Of a DNA stretch of 64,000 nucleotides, positions 52,489 through 62,863 are shown in pieces (the stretch's first letter is position 1; each line of letters begins with the position of its first letter). Made by a program: the position numbers and the translations under genes. The notes under the pieces are model-generated. The model worked only from the letters and a program-made list of their open reading frames with translations, was not told the DNA's origin and did no database searches. Source of the DNA: Treponema sp. Its GTDB lineage: Bacteria > Spirochaetota > Spirochaetia > Treponematales > Breznakiellaceae. The stretch is from assembly GCA_009781635.1 (NCBI GenBank), contig WQXU01000001.1, forward strand, positions 176,705 to 240,704. The letters run 5' to 3'.

Positions 52489-53802
52489 GTGAATTTTCAA
52501 TATTGGAATCCGCAGATAGAAAAAATGCCGCGCAGAGAACTTGAAGTCTTACAGCTGCAAAAGCTTAAAAAAGAGATTGATATTTCATTGCGCACCGCCT
52601 TTTACAAAAAGCGCCTTGCGGAAAACGGCATAAAAACATCTGATGATATTAAATCTATTGATGATCTTAAAAGGATTCCGTTTACAACAAAGGATGATCT
52701 TAGGGAAGGGTTTCCCTACGGTTTTCTGGCAATTCCAAAAGAAGATGTTGTACGCCTTCATTCATCAAGCGGAACTACAGGCGTTCCTACAGTTATATAC
52801 TTTAGCCGTGATGATATAAAAAATTGGGCGGATTATATGGCCCGCTGCATTTACGCAACAGGCTGCAATAAAAATGATGTATTCCAGAATATGATAACTT
52901 ACGGCCTTTTTACAGGAGGCCTTGGGTTTCATCAGGGCGGCGAAGAAGTCGGGATGCTTGTAATTCCTGCCGGAGCGGGGAATACCGCCCGTCAGTTTAA
53001 GATGATGCAGGACTACGGGACAACTGTGTTACACGCAACACCAAGCTTTTTTCTTCATCTGGAAACCAAAATGAAAGAAGCAGGCGTTGCAAGAGAAAGC
53101 CTTTCCATAAAACGCGCCTTTGCGGGAGCGGAACCCTACTCCGAAGATACAAGAAAACGCATTGAAGTTCTTTTAAAAGTTGATGTTTATAATTCTTACG
53201 GCCTCTCTGAAATGAACGGTCCCGGCGTTGCGTTTGAATGTCAATGCAAAGACGGGCTGCATATATGGGAAGACGGATACATTGCCGAAATTGTAAATCC
53301 CGATACGCTTGAGCCTGTCAAGGAAGGCGAAACAGGGGAGCTTGTCCTTACAATTCTCTGCCGCGAAGCCACTCCAATCCTGCGTTACCGCACAAGAGAT
53401 CTTACATCCTTTTATTCAGAACCCTGCGGCTGCGGAAGAACGCACCGCCGCTTAAAGCGCATAACAGGACGCAGCGATGACATGCTTATCATAAACGGAG
53501 TAAATGTATTCCCCAGCCAGATCGAAGAAGTGATCATGGGCATGAAGGAAGTCGGCAATAATTATCTAATCGTAGTTGAAAAAGACGGCGCCCTTGACAG
53601 ATTAACTGTCAAAACAGAAGTAAACGCCGACACATTCATGGACGATTCCCGTCTTCTAAACGCATTAAAGGAAAAAATAAGCGAAACTCTGCAGGTGTCA
53701 ATTTCCATAAACCCCAAAGTCGAGCTGCATGAAAGCGGCAGCCTTCCAATATCGGAAGGAAAGGCAGTAAGGGTACAGGATACAAGGCCTAAAGACCTTT
53801 AG
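52489..53802 (+). CDS. paaK: Phenylacetate-CoA ligase
   Basis: ANL-family enzyme that joins aryl acids such as phenylacetate to CoA using ATP. The AMP-binding P-loop-like motif is LHSSSGTTGVPTV, then the SYGLSEMNGPG segment, and the C-terminal hinge LKRITGRSDDMLIINGVN. 437 residues. The start is a GTG at 52489, so it follows iorB closely in an operon. In iorAB-paaK pairs the ligase is often run toward ATP production from aryl-CoA. That direction is inferred. Confidence 0.93.
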   Translation: MNFQYWNPQIEKMPRRELEVLQLQKLKKEIDISLRTAFYKKRLAENGIKTSDDIKSIDDLKRIPFTTKDDLREGFPYGFLAIPKEDVVRLHSSSGTTGVPTVIYFSRDDIKNWADYMARCIYATGCNKNDVFQNMITYGLFTGGLGFHQGGEEVGMLVIPAGAGNTARQFKMMQDYGTTVLHATPSFFLHLETKMKEAGVARESLSIKRAFAGAEPYSEDTRKRIEVLLKVDVYNSYGLSEMNGPGVAFECQCKDGLHIWEDGYIAEIVNPDTLEPVKEGETGELVLTILCREATPILRYRTRDLTSFYSEPCGCGRTHRRLKRITGRSDDMLIINGVNVFPSQIEEVIMGMKEVGNNYLIVVEKDGALDRLTVKTEVNADTFMDDSRLLNALKEKISETLQVSISINPKVELHESGSLPISEGKAVRVQDTRPKDL

Positions 53803-53890
53803 CTTTTTTTGCATTTAATTCAATTTTCTGATATAATTCCCCTATGTGTCATTTTATAGTAATCACTCAAAAAATCATCCGGATATCAAC

Positions 53891-54976
53891 GTGAAGAATA
53901 ATCTTGTGCAGATCTTATTTACAGCAGTTTTTCTTTTATGTATGACATGGCATGTTTACGCACTGGATTTTTGGCCGAAGGGAGGTTTTGCGGGGCTCGG
54001 ACCGGAATTAAACGCTCACTCCCGCTCAGGCTTATCTTTCGGCGGTGTTCTTACGGCAGGCTTCGATTTAAACGAATATTTTTCGGCCGGGATTAGACTG
54101 GGTGGTTTTCATAACTTTGATACAGTTAGCTCAATTGAAAATTTATTATTTTTCCGTTTTTATCCCCCTGGTTTAAATTGCCAAAATCATATGACGGCCC
54201 CTTTGTACAGATCGAAGCAGGAAGTGTTTATTATAACGAGTACATCTATTTTTTCCCTGCCTTCTCAGGCGGGCTTTCAGCCGGCTGGCGGTTTAATCTT
54301 GGACAAAACTTTTATTCTGAAGGTGCAATACGCGGAGGATATCCTCATGCATGGGGTGTAAATATCACAGCAGGAATCAGGTTTCCGCCAAGAGAAAAAC
54401 CGGCACCAGAAGCAGTATATATATATAGAAGAAACAGTAACAGTATATGAAGAAATCGAAGAGCAGAAAACAGAAATAATCATACCAGATGAAAAACAAA
54501 AAACAGAAATAACGGATATTCAGGATAATATTATTGAAGAAAAAGAAGACGGCGATTTTATTGACGGTATCCGTCTTATTACAGATGCAGACGGCAATTT
54601 AAGATTGCAGCTAACACCAGTTTTCTTTAATACCAACATGACAAACTTTGAAGGGCTTGCCAATGAAACAGCCGCAAACAATAATGATACATTAAACCGT
54701 ATTGCCGCGCTATTAAACATGCATACAGGGTATCAAATAATTATTGAAGGCCATTCAAACGCTACCGCAGGGATAATGAACGCCCAGGAAGAGTTCAGGT
54801 TAAGAATGCTCAGTGAACAGAGGGCATTAACAGTTCTGGAAGAGCTTGTGCGCCTTAGCGTAAGTTACAGCAGAATGACAATCCGTGGAGCAGGATTTTC
54901 CAGAATGATTGTTCCCTACAATGATATTGATAATATATGGATAAACAGAAGGGTTGAATTTATTTTAGTTAAGTAA
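53891..54976 (+). pseudogene. Frameshifted OmpA-like outer membrane protein
   Basis: Three overlapping frames make one OmpA-family protein: a signal peptide (KNNLVQILFTAVFLLCMTWH), a beta-barrel part, and a C-terminal peptidoglycan-binding domain (LTPVFFNTNMTNFEGL; IIIEGHSNATAG; NRRVEFILVK). The first shift is at the C5 run 54164-54168: adding one C restores YPPWFKLPKSYDG. The second is at the (TA)6 run 54416-54427: adding one TA unit restores YIYIEETVTVYEE. The two shifts cancel, so the last domain stays in the first frame. I start at GTG 53891, with GTG 53846 possible. Either a decayed gene, a phase-variable one, or assembly error. Confidence 0.75.
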
Positions 54977-54990
54977 GGCGGGAGTGTTAA

Positions 54991-57345
54991 ATGAAAATAA
55001 ACAAAGCAATATCCGTATTAGTGTTAGTTGTAGTAACTATATTATGCTCTTGTGAAAACCAGATGGTAATGGGTATTCTGCATAATCGTATTATCATGCA
55101 GACTGACGGGAATGGGACAGCCGAAGCAAGCCCGGATTACACTGGCCGCGGAGGGACTGTCACAATAAGCGCAAATCCCAACCGCGGATTTAAGTTCAGC
55201 GAATGGCAGGTTGTTTCCGGTGATGTTACGCTTGCAAGTTCTGCAGAAAGCACTGTAACTTTTACAATGCCGCCTCATTCCGTTACAATAAAAGCATTTT
55301 TCAGCGAGCTGATGCTGGATTTATCGCCTGTTATTTTCAGCGATGCCGAATATGGCTATGCGCAGCCCTCCCCTGTTAATGTGACAATTACAAATACAGG
55401 CAATATTGCAATTGATGTAAACAGCATTTCTCTTGCAGGAGTTAATGCAGCCAGCTTTATATTGGGCGGTATTAATACAATTGATACTGTTGCAGCAGGC
55501 AGCAGCGTGTTTTTTACAGTACAGCCTGCGGCGAATCTTGATGAAGGAACTTACTCAGCATCTATTGTTGTAATATATGACGGTGTTGAAACAACAAATA
55601 TTGAATTTACATTTACGGTTTTAAGAGAATCACTTCTGGCTTTTTCACCAGTGACAATAAGCGGCGTTGTATTTAATTATACGCAGCCCTCCCCTGTTGA
55701 TGTTACAATTTCAAATAACGGAAATATTGCCGTTTATATATCAGATTTCACACTTAGCGGCGCTGATGCCGGTTATTTTACGCTTGCCGGTGAAGCGGAT
55801 GTAACTACTCTTGTTGCAGGAGAAAGCGCAAGTTTTACAGTGCAGCCTGCAGCAGGGCTTAATGCAGGTAATTACACAGCTTCCATAATTGCAGAATATA
55901 ACAATTCCTGTACTATAGAAACTGTATTTTCTTTTTTTGTAGATAAACAAAGCGGCGCTGATGTCAGCGGTCCTGCAACAGTTTACGGGATACCGTCTTT
56001 AGGAAGCATAACCGCAGATGATGTTATTATTCCTGTAAATCCGGGAAATCAGAGCGTGGAATATGCTGTAAGCGTTTCGAATAACACAGACCCGTCAGTC
56101 TTAACATGGCAGTCAACTGCAATATTCACAGGTCTTTCTTCCGCAGCAGATTACTATGTTTATGCCCGTTCTGCTGAAAACACAAATTACTATGCGGGAG
56201 CAGCAAGCGTCAGCGCAGCTTTACGTCTTTACTCTGCAACTGCCAACATAACATTCAGCGATGCTATTTTTGGTTATGAACAGCCTGCGGCGCAGACTGT
56301 GACAATCGAAAACTCTGGCAATACAGGTATTATTATTACAGGTATCGCTATAAGCGGAAGCGGCGCTGGTTCCTTTATTTTATACGAAGACGGCATTATC
56401 GGAAATTTAGCGTCCGGCGATAACTCATCTTTTTCTGTGCAGCCGGAATCTGGCCTTAACGCAGGAGTTTATACAGCTACAGTAACTGTAACTTACGATA
56501 TTTATGAAAAAACAGAAACAACTGTTTCTTTTCTTGTAGAGAAGGCATCCGGAGCTGCCGTTAATAACGCTCCTGTAATTTTCGGACTTCCGGCACTTGG
56601 TAGCATTACTGTCAATAACGTACAAATAACGGCAAATCCGGGAAATCAAAATACCGAGTATGCCATAAGCGCTTTTAATAATGCTGATCCAGCATCTTTA
56701 AACTGGCAGTCCGCTACAACTTTTACAGGTCTTTTTACAGCAACAGATTATTTTATTTATGCGCGTTCGGCGGAAAATAATAATTATTTTGCAGGAAATC
56801 CGTATCCAAGCCAGGCCATACGTTTTTACGCAGTAACATTTGACGATAATGGCGCGATAAGCGGCGCTGCCCCATCGCCCATTCCGGCATTACCCGGCGC
56901 TTTAATTACATTGCCGGATTGGGGCACGCTTAAAAAGAACGATTCCGGTTTTGCAAGCTGGACTTGTGAACTTGGCGTGGATCGAATCCCGGGCCGTTCA
57001 TATCAGGTTACAAATAATATGACAATGTCCGCCAATTGGCTGAACAATCAAAGTTATTTATTTCCAACTACATTGCCTGCTGGCGGCGGCACTATAAATT
57101 CAGGCATTATCATTTCCCAGACAGGAAACGGCTATCCGCTTTCAGGTGAAATGCAAGTGCCTGGCAGCAGCTACTCAGGTCAGGAATGGTTCTACGGTAC
57201 TGCCCTTCTTGGAAATGGTTTTACCCTCGAACTTGACGCTAGCGATATTCGCTATAATGTTCCGGGTTTTCACAACATAACGCTCCTTGTATATTCAGGC
57301 GCTGTACCTCATACATATACAATCAGATTTGAGGTAAAACCATGA
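54991..57345 (+). CDS. Lipoprotein with bacterial Ig-like repeats
   Basis: 784 residues. The lipobox is ILCSC (Cys21). A first beta domain resembles the InlB B-repeat (GGTVTISANPNRGFKFSEWQVV). Three copies of a module follow that read roughly FSDAEYGYAQPSPVNVTITN, then GxYxAxI and FTVQPAAxL segments, similar to choice-of-anchor or Ig-like repeats. The C terminus is another beta domain. It starts after a GCGGGAG ribosome site. The start of the next gene overlaps its stop by four bases, so both are expressed together. A surface-adhesion role is inferred. Confidence 0.8.
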   Translation: MKINKAISVLVLVVVTILCSCENQMVMGILHNRIIMQTDGNGTAEASPDYTGRGGTVTISANPNRGFKFSEWQVVSGDVTLASSAESTVTFTMPPHSVTIKAFFSELMLDLSPVIFSDAEYGYAQPSPVNVTITNTGNIAIDVNSISLAGVNAASFILGGINTIDTVAAGSSVFFTVQPAANLDEGTYSASIVVIYDGVETTNIEFTFTVLRESLLAFSPVTISGVVFNYTQPSPVDVTISNNGNIAVYISDFTLSGADAGYFTLAGEADVTTLVAGESASFTVQPAAGLNAGNYTASIIAEYNNSCTIETVFSFFVDKQSGADVSGPATVYGIPSLGSITADDVIIPVNPGNQSVEYAVSVSNNTDPSVLTWQSTAIFTGLSSAADYYVYARSAENTNYYAGAASVSAALRLYSATANITFSDAIFGYEQPAAQTVTIENSGNTGIIITGIAISGSGAGSFILYEDGIIGNLASGDNSSFSVQPESGLNAGVYTATVTVTYDIYEKTETTVSFLVEKASGAAVNNAPVIFGLPALGSITVNNVQITANPGNQNTEYAISAFNNADPASLNWQSATTFTGLFTATDYFIYARSAENNNYFAGNPYPSQAIRFYAVTFDDNGAISGAAPSPIPALPGALITLPDWGTLKKNDSGFASWTCELGVDRIPGRSYQVTNNMTMSANWLNNQSYLFPTTLPAGGGTINSGIIISQTGNGYPLSGEMQVPGSSYSGQEWFYGTALLGNGFTLELDASDIRYNVPGFHNITLLVYSGAVPHTYTIRFEVKP

Positions 57346-60300
57346 AAAAGATATTCTTTATTGCCTTTATAACCATTGCCCTTTGTTCGTTTTTTTTGGC
57401 AAGCTGTCCCGGCTCTTTTAATACATCTGAAACAGAGTTCCATCTTCCGGAAGGGATGGGATCTTTGTCTGTTCATATTGATGATGAATCCGATTCCCGC
57501 ACAATTTTACCGGGGATGCCTGTTTTTTTAAGGTATAAACTCACCTTTAAACAGGATGACAGTTATTTCAGCATTCATCGTATTCCTTCTACCCTGTCGC
57601 AGGCAATTCCTTTAAATTCAGGTTCTTATAATCTTTTAGTTATTGCGTATCTTGATGACGGCTCTGATAGTGAACTGGAAAAAGCGGCGGCCTGGGGAGA
57701 ACTGGAAATTGATATTGCCGCCGGTATTGGCGTCTCGCATGCTGTTACTCTTTCTCCGTTTCCCGCAACAGAGGCTCTTCCCGCATTGTGGCAAAGTTAT
57801 GATACAGGAAACAGGGAAGGCATATTTTTATGGGATATTTCATGGCCCCCGGGAGTGACGGATGCTGCCATGATGATAACGCCTGTTTCCGCAGGCGGAA
57901 CCGCGCAGCAGGAAATTACATTTTCCGCAGGAGCTGTTACGCGCAATACAGGGGAGACTGTTTTAAAATCTGGTTACTACAGGGTTTTGCTTACACTGGC
58001 AATGCCGGAGCATCAGAGCATACAGTGGTTTTTGGTTTTGCATATTTATCAAAATCTTGAAAGTGATTTTATCTATAATTTCAGCAGTGATTACTTTAAC
58101 GGCAATGTGCATATTGTAAGTTTTGATTCAAACGGCGGATCGGATGTAGGCTCCTTTAATATAGGCCACGGGCAGAATTATACTGATACTGCGCCAAAGC
58201 CCGTACCAACAAGACCGGGATACACATTTTATGACTGGTACGCCAAAGACGGAAACTATATTGATATAAATACATGGAATGATACTCAATATGAAACTAA
58301 TTGGGATAATGTTACAAGCCCGGTTTCAAGGTCTCTTACCTTATACGCAAGATGGCTTAAGCATCCTGCCGCTTTTGACTTTGAAATTACCGGCAGTATT
58401 GAAAGAGTCTATGACAGAAACGAACAGGACGTTACTGTGCAATTTTCTGAAAATGCAGAACCTGCGATTAATGCCGGCAGCGCGGGAACTATAACGGTTT
58501 TTTACACCGGTACAGATACCGCAGGCAATAATTATAACAGCAGTACGCCGCCTGTAAATGCCGGCGCTTATGAAATAAGAGCCTCAACAAGCGGCGGCTG
58601 GGTTTATGATACTGCCGAAAAAGTGTTAATTGACACATTAATCATTGAGCCAAAACCGGTTGCGATTAACAATGTAACGGCAGCAGATCGCGTTTACAGT
58701 TCTGCAAACACTTCTGTTGTATTGGCAGGCGGAGAATTACAGGGGATTGAACAAGGCGATGCTGTCAGCTTTACATTGGGCGGAGGAAATATCGCAAATG
58801 CCAATGTAATTTTACCTGTTGTCCCAAGAGATGTTTCAACTAACATACAGTTAACGGGATTGGACAGATTAAACTACACGCTGATACAGCCTGATTATGT
58901 AAAGGTGAGCATCAGCCAAAAACCGGTTTCAATTACAGGCCTTAGCGCCGTGCCGCGCGAGTATAACGCAGCTTTAACAGTATCAATTACAGGCGGCGCG
59001 CTTACAGGCATAGAAACACCTGATATAGTAACAATGAATATTCCCGCTGAGGGTTCAATTGAAGATCCCAATGCCGGAAATGACAAGCCTGTTGTAATTG
59101 GCTTTATTACTCTTGGCGGAGCGCATGCTAATAACTATGTAATAAACCAGCCTGCGGGTATTATGGTAAACATAAGTCCAAAAATAATTTCAGTTTCGGG
59201 TCTTACCGCGCAAAACCGCATTTACAATGCAAGCGCTTCTGTTACGCTGACAGGCGGCGCGCTTACAGGCGTAGAAGAAATTGATATACCAAATTTAGGC
59301 TTTGACTGCGGCGCAGGAATAATGAGTACATCAGATGCCGGGGAAAATAAAACTGTTAATACAAGTATAGTACTTACAGGAGATGCTCTTGCGAACTACT
59401 CTCTTACACAGCCTGCAAATGTAAGAGTAAATATTGCGCCGAAAGAACTTACCATAACAGGCGTTACTGCTGCAAGCCGTATTTTCAGCGCCGGCAATAC
59501 TGCTGTTCAAACAAGCGGCGGAACGCTCTCTGGCGTGGAAAGCGCCGACAGCGGCCTTGTTGCTCCTTCGCATAATCCAGGAAATATACAAAGCGCAAAT
59601 GTTGGCACATATAATGTTGCAACTAATATTGACCTGAGCGGAGCAAGGGCTTCCAATTACACTCTATTACAGCCAGCTGGCATTTCTGTAATAATAAATC
59701 CCGCGCCGATTAATACAGTTGCCATAACAGGTATAACAGCTCCGGCAGCAGGCGGAACACCAGCTACGGCATCTGCAGGGACAGGCAATTTTACAAGAGG
59801 CAATGTGACATGGGAACCTGCAGCAAGCGCATTTTCCGGCGGGGTTTCATACACAGCGCGGATTACAATTACGGCTAATCAAAATTATACATTCCCTGCT
59901 GGACTTACAGGAACCATAAACACAAATAGCGCAATAGTAACTGTACAAAACTCCGGCGCCAATAATAATACTGCAAGCCTGTCATATTCATTTCCCGCAG
60001 CTGCGCGTCCTGTAATTATAATAAATACACAGCCTGCGGCAACTACAAATGTTATACAGGGCCAGATAACAGGCAGCCTTTCTATTGCGGCAACTGTTAA
60101 TCCTGCAGGAGCTGGGCCTGTTACATACCAGTGGTTTAGCAGTACAACAAACAGCAATACAGGCGGCGCCCCGGTAACAGGCGCTGTAAATGCAAGCTTT
60201 AACATACCAGCAAATCTTTCAGGAGCAGGCTCATCTCATTATTACTACTGTATAGCCAGCGCGGGTTTGGGAGCAGAGTCTGTTACTTCTAGTGTTGCAA

Positions 60301-61664
60301 GGGTTAATGTAACAACTCCCATAAACACAGCCGGCTTTAATGTTACAGCTCCTGTAAAAAATGCAACGCCAAATACAACAGCAACCCTTGTATCTGGAAG
60401 CGGCTTTACTTTTAGCGCAGTATTATGGAATTTGATGTTGTCTCACGATCCATTCAGAGGAGGGACACAATACACAGCATTAATTGTATTGACGGCCAAC
60501 GAAGGATATATGTTCCCGGGCAGTTTCAGTGCGACTATAAACGGCCAGCCTGCGAATATTTCAATCATAGACACCAACAACATATTTGTAAGCTACACAT
60601 TCCCTGCAACAGCGCCCCCTGTTATTAGTATAATTAGGCAGCCACCAGATACAATCTTAATTACATCAGAAGGAAGATACCTGTATGTAACAACTTCGGT
60701 TGACGGCGGCGGCGCTACATTAAGTTACCAGTGGTATCGGAACACAATAAACAGTAACACAGGCGGTACATTAATATCAGGCGCAACAGACGCAACCTAT
60801 ATAATACCCACGTCTAATCTTCCAGCAACAGGCTGGCAGTATTATTATTATGTTGAAGTCAGCGCCACATTAGGAGCTGAGCCTGTTAGATCAAATGCAG
60901 CGACAGTTGGGTTTCAGCATCAAGTGGTTTTTCGTAGTGATTCTGGAGATTTAATTTTAATTGTGAATCATAATGATGTTATACCAGAAGCTCAACACCC
61001 AAGTCCACCAGCCGCAGCAACAAGCGGTTATTTTAACCGTGTTTTTGAAGGATGGTTTACAGGTCCGGTTGGATCAGGTACAAAATGGACTGAGGATACG
61101 GTAATTACTACTGGTAGAACTTTTAATAGTTATATCCGTTCTTATATTATAGGTGATATAGGTCCTGCCGGTGGGTTTATTTTCTATGCAGATGGAAATG
61201 GATTTGAAGCAGAAGGTCTTAATGAAACATTCTATTACATGGAAGCCGCTCCTGCTGATTTGCCGGAAACTTATGCATGGGGAAATACTGCCAATGTTTC
61301 TACTTCGGATTTAATTGGAACGGGAAAGATTAATACCGACAACATGTGGATGGAGAGGCCTGCTTCTAATGCTTGTTTAACATACAGTATTACTCACAAT
61401 GGAATAACTTACAATGACTGGTTCCTTCCCAGTGAGCATGAGTTGCGTCAACTTTTTCAAAGCAGATCCCGTATAGAAATTAGTGATTCTGGTCTATATT
61501 GGTCTTCAACTCAATATAATACTTACACTACTATTCCTAATTTTCCTTTTATCACATTCCCATCGGCGTTTGCTTTTCAAGTCATAAATCCTACAAGTTT
61601 TCAACGTGTTAATCGAGCAAAATCTGATGAGCATCTAATTCGTCCAGTGCGGTATGTACCGTAG
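57342..61664 (+). CDS. Large modular lipoprotein with YDG-type repeats and DUF1566-like C terminus
   Basis: 1440 residues. Lipobox FFLASC (Cys22). A Listeria-Bacteroides repeat (FDSNGGSDVGSFNIGHG; TRPGYTFYDWYAKDG) is followed by four YDG-type repeats (ITGLSAVPREYNAALTVSIT; VSGLTAQNRIYNASASV; ITGVTAASRIFSAGN), two Ig-like modules that recur as a pair (PVTYQWFSSTTNSNTGG; LSYQWYRNTINSNTGG), and a C-terminal DUF1566/Fib-succ-like domain (NDWFLPSEHELRQLF; YWSSTQ; IRPVRYV). The last 250 residues are more AT-rich in codon use than the rest. It starts with an ATG overlapping the previous stop. A strong terminator follows. Confidence 0.82.
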   Translation: MKKIFFIAFITIALCSFFLASCPGSFNTSETEFHLPEGMGSLSVHIDDESDSRTILPGMPVFLRYKLTFKQDDSYFSIHRIPSTLSQAIPLNSGSYNLLVIAYLDDGSDSELEKAAAWGELEIDIAAGIGVSHAVTLSPFPATEALPALWQSYDTGNREGIFLWDISWPPGVTDAAMMITPVSAGGTAQQEITFSAGAVTRNTGETVLKSGYYRVLLTLAMPEHQSIQWFLVLHIYQNLESDFIYNFSSDYFNGNVHIVSFDSNGGSDVGSFNIGHGQNYTDTAPKPVPTRPGYTFYDWYAKDGNYIDINTWNDTQYETNWDNVTSPVSRSLTLYARWLKHPAAFDFEITGSIERVYDRNEQDVTVQFSENAEPAINAGSAGTITVFYTGTDTAGNNYNSSTPPVNAGAYEIRASTSGGWVYDTAEKVLIDTLIIEPKPVAINNVTAADRVYSSANTSVVLAGGELQGIEQGDAVSFTLGGGNIANANVILPVVPRDVSTNIQLTGLDRLNYTLIQPDYVKVSISQKPVSITGLSAVPREYNAALTVSITGGALTGIETPDIVTMNIPAEGSIEDPNAGNDKPVVIGFITLGGAHANNYVINQPAGIMVNISPKIISVSGLTAQNRIYNASASVTLTGGALTGVEEIDIPNLGFDCGAGIMSTSDAGENKTVNTSIVLTGDALANYSLTQPANVRVNIAPKELTITGVTAASRIFSAGNTAVQTSGGTLSGVESADSGLVAPSHNPGNIQSANVGTYNVATNIDLSGARASNYTLLQPAGISVIINPAPINTVAITGITAPAAGGTPATASAGTGNFTRGNVTWEPAASAFSGGVSYTARITITANQNYTFPAGLTGTINTNSAIVTVQNSGANNNTASLSYSFPAAARPVIIINTQPAATTNVIQGQITGSLSIAATVNPAGAGPVTYQWFSSTTNSNTGGAPVTGAVNASFNIPANLSGAGSSHYYYCIASAGLGAESVTSSVARVNVTTPINTAGFNVTAPVKNATPNTTATLVSGSGFTFSAVLWNLMLSHDPFRGGTQYTALIVLTANEGYMFPGSFSATINGQPANISIIDTNNIFVSYTFPATAPPVISIIRQPPDTILITSEGRYLYVTTSVDGGGATLSYQWYRNTINSNTGGTLISGATDATYIIPTSNLPATGWQYYYYVEVSATLGAEPVRSNAATVGFQHQVVFRSDSGDLILIVNHNDVIPEAQHPSPPAAATSGYFNRVFEGWFTGPVGSGTKWTEDTVITTGRTFNSYIRSYIIGDIGPAGGFIFYADGNGFEAEGLNETFYYMEAAPADLPETYAWGNTANVSTSDLIGTGKINTDNMWMERPASNACLTYSITHNGITYNDWFLPSEHELRQLFQSRSRIEISDSGLYWSSTQYNTYTTIPNFPFITFPSAFAFQVINPTSFQRVNRAKSDEHLIRPVRYVP

Positions 61665-61675
61665 GTACATAATTA

Positions 61676-61704
61676 AAAACCAGTCTGGTTTGCAGACTGG
61701 TTTT
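61676..61704 (+). terminator. Rho-independent terminator after the 1440-aa lipoprotein
   Basis: aaaaccagtct (61676-61686) pairs perfectly with agactggtttt (61694-61704) around a seven-base loop; the right arm ends in four T. It lies 12 bases after the stop. Confidence 0.85.
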
Positions 61705-61743
61705 GGAGGTACGAAAAAAACCTCAAATATACATCATGCAACA

Positions 61744-61759
61744 ATGCTTTACAAAGCAT
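61744..61759. promoter_or_regulatory. 16-bp palindrome upstream of the nuclease gene
   Basis: atgctttacaaagcat is a palindrome with a two-base centre (atgcttt / aaagcat). It lies 32 bases before the ATG at 61792, where an operator could act. Confidence 0.35.
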
Positions 61760-61791
61760 CTTTTAAAATAGATGACGGTTAATATGCATAC

Positions 61792-62367
61792 ATGAAAAAA
61801 TTCAGTATAAAAAAAATACTAAAATTCTCTCCTGTATTAATCCTTATATTAATAATATTTGTTATTAGCCAATTATTTGCACAGGATAATAATAGAATAT
61901 TCTGTGTAAATGAACATAATATAAGAGTATCAACGCAAGTTAAAACTGCATGGCTTATACCGGCCCATGTTACAAGGGTCGTAGACGGCGATACAATAAT
62001 CGTAATTATAAATGAAGATATTCCTGACTTGCAAAGAAGGGAAAGAGTAAGATTATTGGGCGTTGATACGCCTGAAACGGTACACCCAAACAGGGAAGCG
62101 CAAGCCTATGGACAGGAAGCGTCTGACTATACAAAAATGATGCTCGAAGAAAAAACTGTATATCTTGCCTTTGACTGGGATTTAAGAGACAGATTCGGCC
62201 GCCTTTTGGCCTATGTTTATACAGGCGATGGAATCTGCCATAATGCCCAATTAATTAAACACGGTTTTGGGCACGCCTATACAAGATACCCTTTCCAGTT
62301 TATGGAAGAATTCAGAAATTACGAAAGAGAAGCTCGCAGCAGCAAAACAGGATTATGGGGTTTGTAG
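61792..62367 (+). CDS. Secreted thermonuclease (SNase) family protein
   Basis: 191 residues. A signal segment (FSPVLILILIIFVISQLFAQ) targets it to the envelope or outside. The SNase fold shows VTRVVDGDTIIV, VRLLGVDTPETVHP, RDRFGRLLAYVYTGD and the C-terminal EREARSSKTGLWGL, with the usual Asp/Arg/Glu catalytic set apparent (D in VDGDT, R in VRLLGVDTPE, R in RDRFGR). It probably degrades nucleic acids outside the cytoplasm. The gene has its own terminator-separated position and an upstream palindrome. Confidence 0.92.
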   Translation: MKKFSIKKILKFSPVLILILIIFVISQLFAQDNNRIFCVNEHNIRVSTQVKTAWLIPAHVTRVVDGDTIIVIINEDIPDLQRRERVRLLGVDTPETVHPNREAQAYGQEASDYTKMMLEEKTVYLAFDWDLRDRFGRLLAYVYTGDGICHNAQLIKHGFGHAYTRYPFQFMEEFRNYEREARSSKTGLWGL

Positions 62368-62368
62368 G

Positions 62369-62863
62369 TTATGCATAAAAATCTATTCCATGCAGTTCAA
62401 AAATAACTTTTGTTTCTTCAATTAAATTTGTCAACGCTTCTACAAATGGCGTTAAACTTCTTATAACAGCCGATTCAGTATTTTTTCTTATTTCCAGTTC
62501 CAGTTTTTTATATCCATGCAGCAATCGTCTAAAATCCTGCTGCTGCTCCCGGCGGCTTGTTGGATTAAGGACATCTAATACTCTATATTTCATTTCGTTA
62601 AGTATAAGAACAATAATATCTTTTGTTCCTCTAAAAATATGTTCTTTTATTGAGGCTTCTTGCGCTATTTTTTCTTCATCAGCTGTTGCTTCATAACGCA
62701 GAATATAATGAGATAATGCGTCTCTGAAATTATATAAAGGAGATGCGTTTAAATCAATTTTATAACACCTGCAGATCATTTCAAGCTGGGCGGTAAGATC
62801 AATATTTGCTTCTATGTTTTCAGCAATTTTCTCAATAGTTTCCAAATTGTTAAACCTCTGCAA
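62369..62863 (-). CDS. Hypothetical helical protein (164 aa)
   Basis: A 164-residue, mostly helical, soluble protein without Cys motifs beyond one CRCYK. The start is a TTG at 62863, overlapping the preceding gene by 14 bases, with no ATG available. Segments include FRDALSHYILRYEA and TSRREQQQDFRRLLHGYKKL. I do not recognise a family. It is the last gene of a three-gene leftward set. Confidence 0.6.
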   Translation of the reverse strand: MQRFNNLETIEKIAENIEANIDLTAQLEMICRCYKIDLNASPLYNFRDALSHYILRYEATADEEKIAQEASIKEHIFRGTKDIIVLILNEMKYRVLDVLNPTSRREQQQDFRRLLHGYKKLELEIRKNTESAVIRSLTPFVEALTNLIEETKVIFELHGIDFYA

